The translations under genes and the position numbers were made by a program. A stretch of DNA of 7,800 nt from Bacteroidetes bacterium CG23_combo_of_CG06-09_8_20_14_all_32_9 (GTDB lineage: Bacteria > Bacteroidota > Bacteroidia > Bacteroidales > GWA2-32-17). Below are positions 5,980 through 7,800 of this stretch, piece after piece. The notes beneath the pieces were generated by a model, which saw only the letters and a program-made list of their open reading frames with translations, searched no databases and was not told where the DNA came from. The stretch covers positions 1 to 7,800 of the forward strand of contig PCSS01000318.1 in assembly GCA_002771395.1 (NCBI GenBank). The letters run 5' to 3'. The first letter of the stretch is position 1. Each line of letters starts with the position of its first letter.

Positions 5980-7242
5980 ATGATAATATTGAGTTTAGGC
6001 TTAGGGGGATTAATGGCAATTGGAACTACTGTTTTTTTAATAATTACCACTTTGTTAGTAACTCTGTTAATTGTTGCTAAATCAAAACTTACACACAGCG
6101 GAGCCGTTAAAATTACTATTAATGAAGAAAAAGTATTAGAAGTAAATGCAGGCTTAAACTTATTATTAACATTATCCAATATAAAACTTTTTTTACCTTC
6201 TGCCTGCGGAGGAGGCGGTACTTGCGGAATGTGCCGTTGCCGTGTTACAGAAGGAGGAGGCTCAATTCTTCTTACCGAAACAGGTTTTTTTACCCGTAAA
6301 CAAATTTTAAATAATTGGCGTTTAGGTTGTCAGGTTAAAGTTCGTGGTAATTTAAAAATTGAAGTTCCCAAAGAAGTTCTCGGTATTAAAAAGTGGGAGT
6401 GTGAAGTTGTATCTAACCGCAATGTAGCCACTTTTATTAAAGAATTTGTAGTAAAACTGCCCGAAGGCGAACATTTGAATTTTAAATCGGGCGGCTATAT
6501 TCAAATTGATGTTCCAAAAATACAAGTTGATTTTTCTAAAGATATTTTTGTAGAAGAAACTTTCCGCGACGAATGGAGCAAATATAATATGTGGAACTTA
6601 AAAATGGTTAATAAGGAAGAAACGTTTCGCGCTTATTCTATGGCAAATCATCCTGCCGAAGATAATATTATTATGCTTAATGTTCGTATTGCTACTCCCC
6701 CTTTCAACCGCAAAACGCATGGGTTTATGAAAGTTAATCCCGGTATTTGTTCATCGTATATTTTTAGCCGTAAACCCGGCGATAACGTTTCAATATCGGG
6801 TCCCTATGGTGAGTTTCATATTAAACCAACCAATAGCGAAATGATGTTTATTGGCGGTGGTGCTGGAATGGCACCCATGCGCTCTCATATTTTCGACCAG
6901 TTTTATACACAAAAAACAACTCGTAAAACAACTTTTTGGTATGGAGCACGCTCCAAACGTGAAATTTTTTACGAAGAAAATTTTAAAAAAATAGAAAACG
7001 ACTTCCCTAATTTTAAATTTACTATTGCCCTTTCAGAACCTAAAACCGAAGATAATTGGGCAGGTAAGTTAGGTTTTATCCATCAGGTTATTATGGACGA
7101 ATACCTTTGCAAACATGAAGCCCCCGAAGACATTGAATACTACTTATGCGGACCCCCACTGATGAACGATGCAGTTCTTAAAATGCTCTATGATTTGGGT
7201 GTTCCCGATGAAATGATTGCCTTTGATGATTTTGGCGGATAA
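5980..7242 (+). CDS. nqrF: Na+-translocating NADH:quinone reductase subunit F (NADH-oxidising)
   Basis: NqrF is the electron entry point and oxidises NADH at the cytoplasmic face. The 420-residue product has, in order: an N-terminal membrane helix (about 5-33); a plant-type 2Fe-2S ferredoxin domain with Cys76, Cys82, Cys85 and Cys117 (CX5CX2CX31C, the Vibrio spacing); a ferredoxin-reductase FAD domain with RAYSMAN at 217-223; and an NADH domain with GGGAGMAP from 292 and CGPP from Cys390. It ends IAFDDFGG, the usual C-terminus. Length is slightly above the Vibrio protein (408). Rnf complexes have no NqrF, so this subunit fixes the identity of the operon. No clear intrinsic terminator follows it. 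Confidence 0.98.
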   Translation: MIILSLGLGGLMAIGTTVFLIITTLLVTLLIVAKSKLTHSGAVKITINEEKVLEVNAGLNLLLTLSNIKLFLPSACGGGGTCGMCRCRVTEGGGSILLTETGFFTRKQILNNWRLGCQVKVRGNLKIEVPKEVLGIKKWECEVVSNRNVATFIKEFVVKLPEGEHLNFKSGGYIQIDVPKIQVDFSKDIFVEETFRDEWSKYNMWNLKMVNKEETFRAYSMANHPAEDNIIMLNVRIATPPFNRKTHGFMKVNPGICSSYIFSRKPGDNVSISGPYGEFHIKPTNSEMMFIGGGAGMAPMRSHIFDQFYTQKTTRKTTFWYGARSKREIFYEENFKKIENDFPNFKFTIALSEPKTEDNWAGKLGFIHQVIMDEYLCKHEAPEDIEYYLCGPPLMNDAVLKMLYDLGVPDEMIAFDDFGG

Positions 7243-7265
7243 AATAAAATCTTTATAATTTCAAA

Positions 7266-7298
7266 TTGGTTTCATTTCATTAAAATTTCCTATCTTTG
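7266..7298 (+). promoter_or_regulatory. Bacteroidota-type promoter for the lipoprotein gene
   Basis: TATCTTTG at 7291-7298 matches the Bacteroidota -7 consensus TAnnTTTG exactly. ATTGG at 7265-7269 is a weak match to the -33 TTTG element at about the right distance. Transcription would start around 7303-7306, leaving a very short 5' leader before the ATG at 7316. This promoter lies just after nqrF, so the lipoprotein gene is probably its own transcription unit. Confidence 0.6.
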
Positions 7299-7315
7299 TT
7301 AAAAATTCAAGCATT

Positions 7316-7726
7316 ATGAAACGAATTTTATTATTGCTATTAACAGGAACAGTAATTTATATTAGTTCCTGCACCAAAGAAGATAACAATAGTACAGGCG
7401 ACCCCTGCGATAAGTTCATTGATACATGGCATTGCAAAGAAACAATTGAATTAGATCCACCAACATATTATGATGTGGATATTTCCAAAGACCCGTCTTC
7501 GAGCTCAAAAGTTTTTCTTGATGGTTTTTTCGGTCTTGGATTAGGAAAAGGCATTTATGCAACAGCAAGTGGTCAAACACTAACTATTTCAAATGAAGTT
7601 CTTGAAGGCTACACGTTCAATGGAACAGGAACAATTTCTTCAAATAACAATTCTATATCATGGAGTTTCACTGTTGATGATACTAATGGCCCCCAAAACG
7701 TAACCGCTACTTATACAAGGTTTTAA
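7316..7726 (+). CDS. Small secreted lipoprotein, Bacteroidota lipocalin-like type
   Basis: The 136-residue product starts MKRILLLLLTG and has a lipobox ending I-S-S-C, so Cys19 is the predicted lipidated residue. The next residues, T-K-E-D-N, fit the X-K-(D/E)2-X lipoprotein export signal reported in Capnocytophaga, suggesting transfer to the cell surface; this is inference. The mature part has a WHCKE motif near 39-43, alternating polar and hydrophobic strands, and a late GTGTISSNNNSISWSFTVDD block ending in TATYTRF. This overall pattern is seen in many short, poorly characterised Bacteroidota lipoproteins with a likely beta-barrel fold. No catalytic residues are recognisable. It follows nqrF by 73 bases, in the same direction but with its own promoter, so a functional link to Na+-NQR is not implied. 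Confidence 0.78.
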   Translation: MKRILLLLLTGTVIYISSCTKEDNNSTGDPCDKFIDTWHCKETIELDPPTYYDVDISKDPSSSSKVFLDGFFGLGLGKGIYATASGQTLTISNEVLEGYTFNGTGTISSNNNSISWSFTVDDTNGPQNVTATYTRF

Positions 7727-7741
7727 TTTATTTTTATAAAA

Positions 7742-7784
7742 CCACCCGACTGGTGGACTGTCTTAAATTCCCCCTTTGAAAAGG
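7742..7784. repeat. Short inverted repeats near the right edge
   Basis: CCACC (7742-7746) pairs with GGTGG (7752-7756) around five bases. Further on, CCTTT (7773-7777) pairs with AAAGG (7780-7784) around two bases. Neither is followed by a T-run. They may be the edge of a dispersed repeat cut off by the window or a weak 3' structure of the lipoprotein gene. Confidence 0.3.
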
Positions 7785-7800
7785 TAATGTTACTAATTTA

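Noticed and set aside
1250..7242. Rnf complex as an alternative identity of the operon
   Set aside because: The NqrA homologue lacks ferredoxin CxxCxxC motifs, NqrF with FAD and NADH domains is present, and there is no RnfB. The gene order A-B-C-D-E-F is that of Na+-NQR.

Overview
The window is AT-rich DNA that most likely comes from a member of the Bacteroidota (Bacteroidales-like). Three things point there: the complete six-gene nqrABCDEF operon with Bacteroidota-style proteins, a small lipoprotein gene behind a near-consensus Bacteroidota -7 promoter box (TATCTTTG), and a lipoprotein N-terminus (C-T-K-E-D) that fits the surface-export signal described in Capnocytophaga. Start codons lack strong Shine-Dalgarno sequences, which is usual for this phylum. 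Genus cannot be assigned from the sequence alone.

Layout. (1) Bases 2-829 hold the 3' part of a gene built from tandem, near-identical domains of about 112-116 residues joined by Lys-Pro linkers; each domain looks like a winged helix of the HARE-HTH/RpoE-delta kind. (2) Bases 830-1249 contain no credible gene. They hold GCAG-rich tracts facing each other around a MITE-like element with imperfect terminal inverted repeats and a central GTAGAGACA palindrome. (3) Bases 1250-7242 encode all six subunits of the Na+-translocating NADH:quinone oxidoreductase (Na+-NQR). The B-C-D-E-F junctions are only 7-11 bases, but nqrA and nqrB are separated by 204 bases. (4) That 204-base gap is highly structured: four GTCAT half-sites at 10-11 base spacing run into a perfect 18-bp palindrome, followed by a long stem-loop and a second hairpin that competes with it. 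(5) Bases 7316-7726 encode a small lipoprotein with its own promoter. (6) The last 60 bases hold short inverted repeats and no gene.

How the genes work together. NqrF oxidises NADH (FAD, then a 2Fe-2S cluster). Electrons pass to the intramembrane Fe-S site shared by NqrD and NqrE, then to the covalently bound FMN of NqrC, the covalent FMN and riboflavin of NqrB, and finally quinone (probably menaquinone here). Na+ export is coupled to this transfer. NqrA is the cytoplasmic partner of NqrB. The flavin transferase ApbE, needed to load FMN on NqrB and NqrC, is not in the window.

The coding content of the Nqr operon is ordinary. The parts most worth following up are the regulatory-looking nqrA-nqrB spacer and the repeat-rich 5' region. 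No wholly new multi-gene system could be supported.
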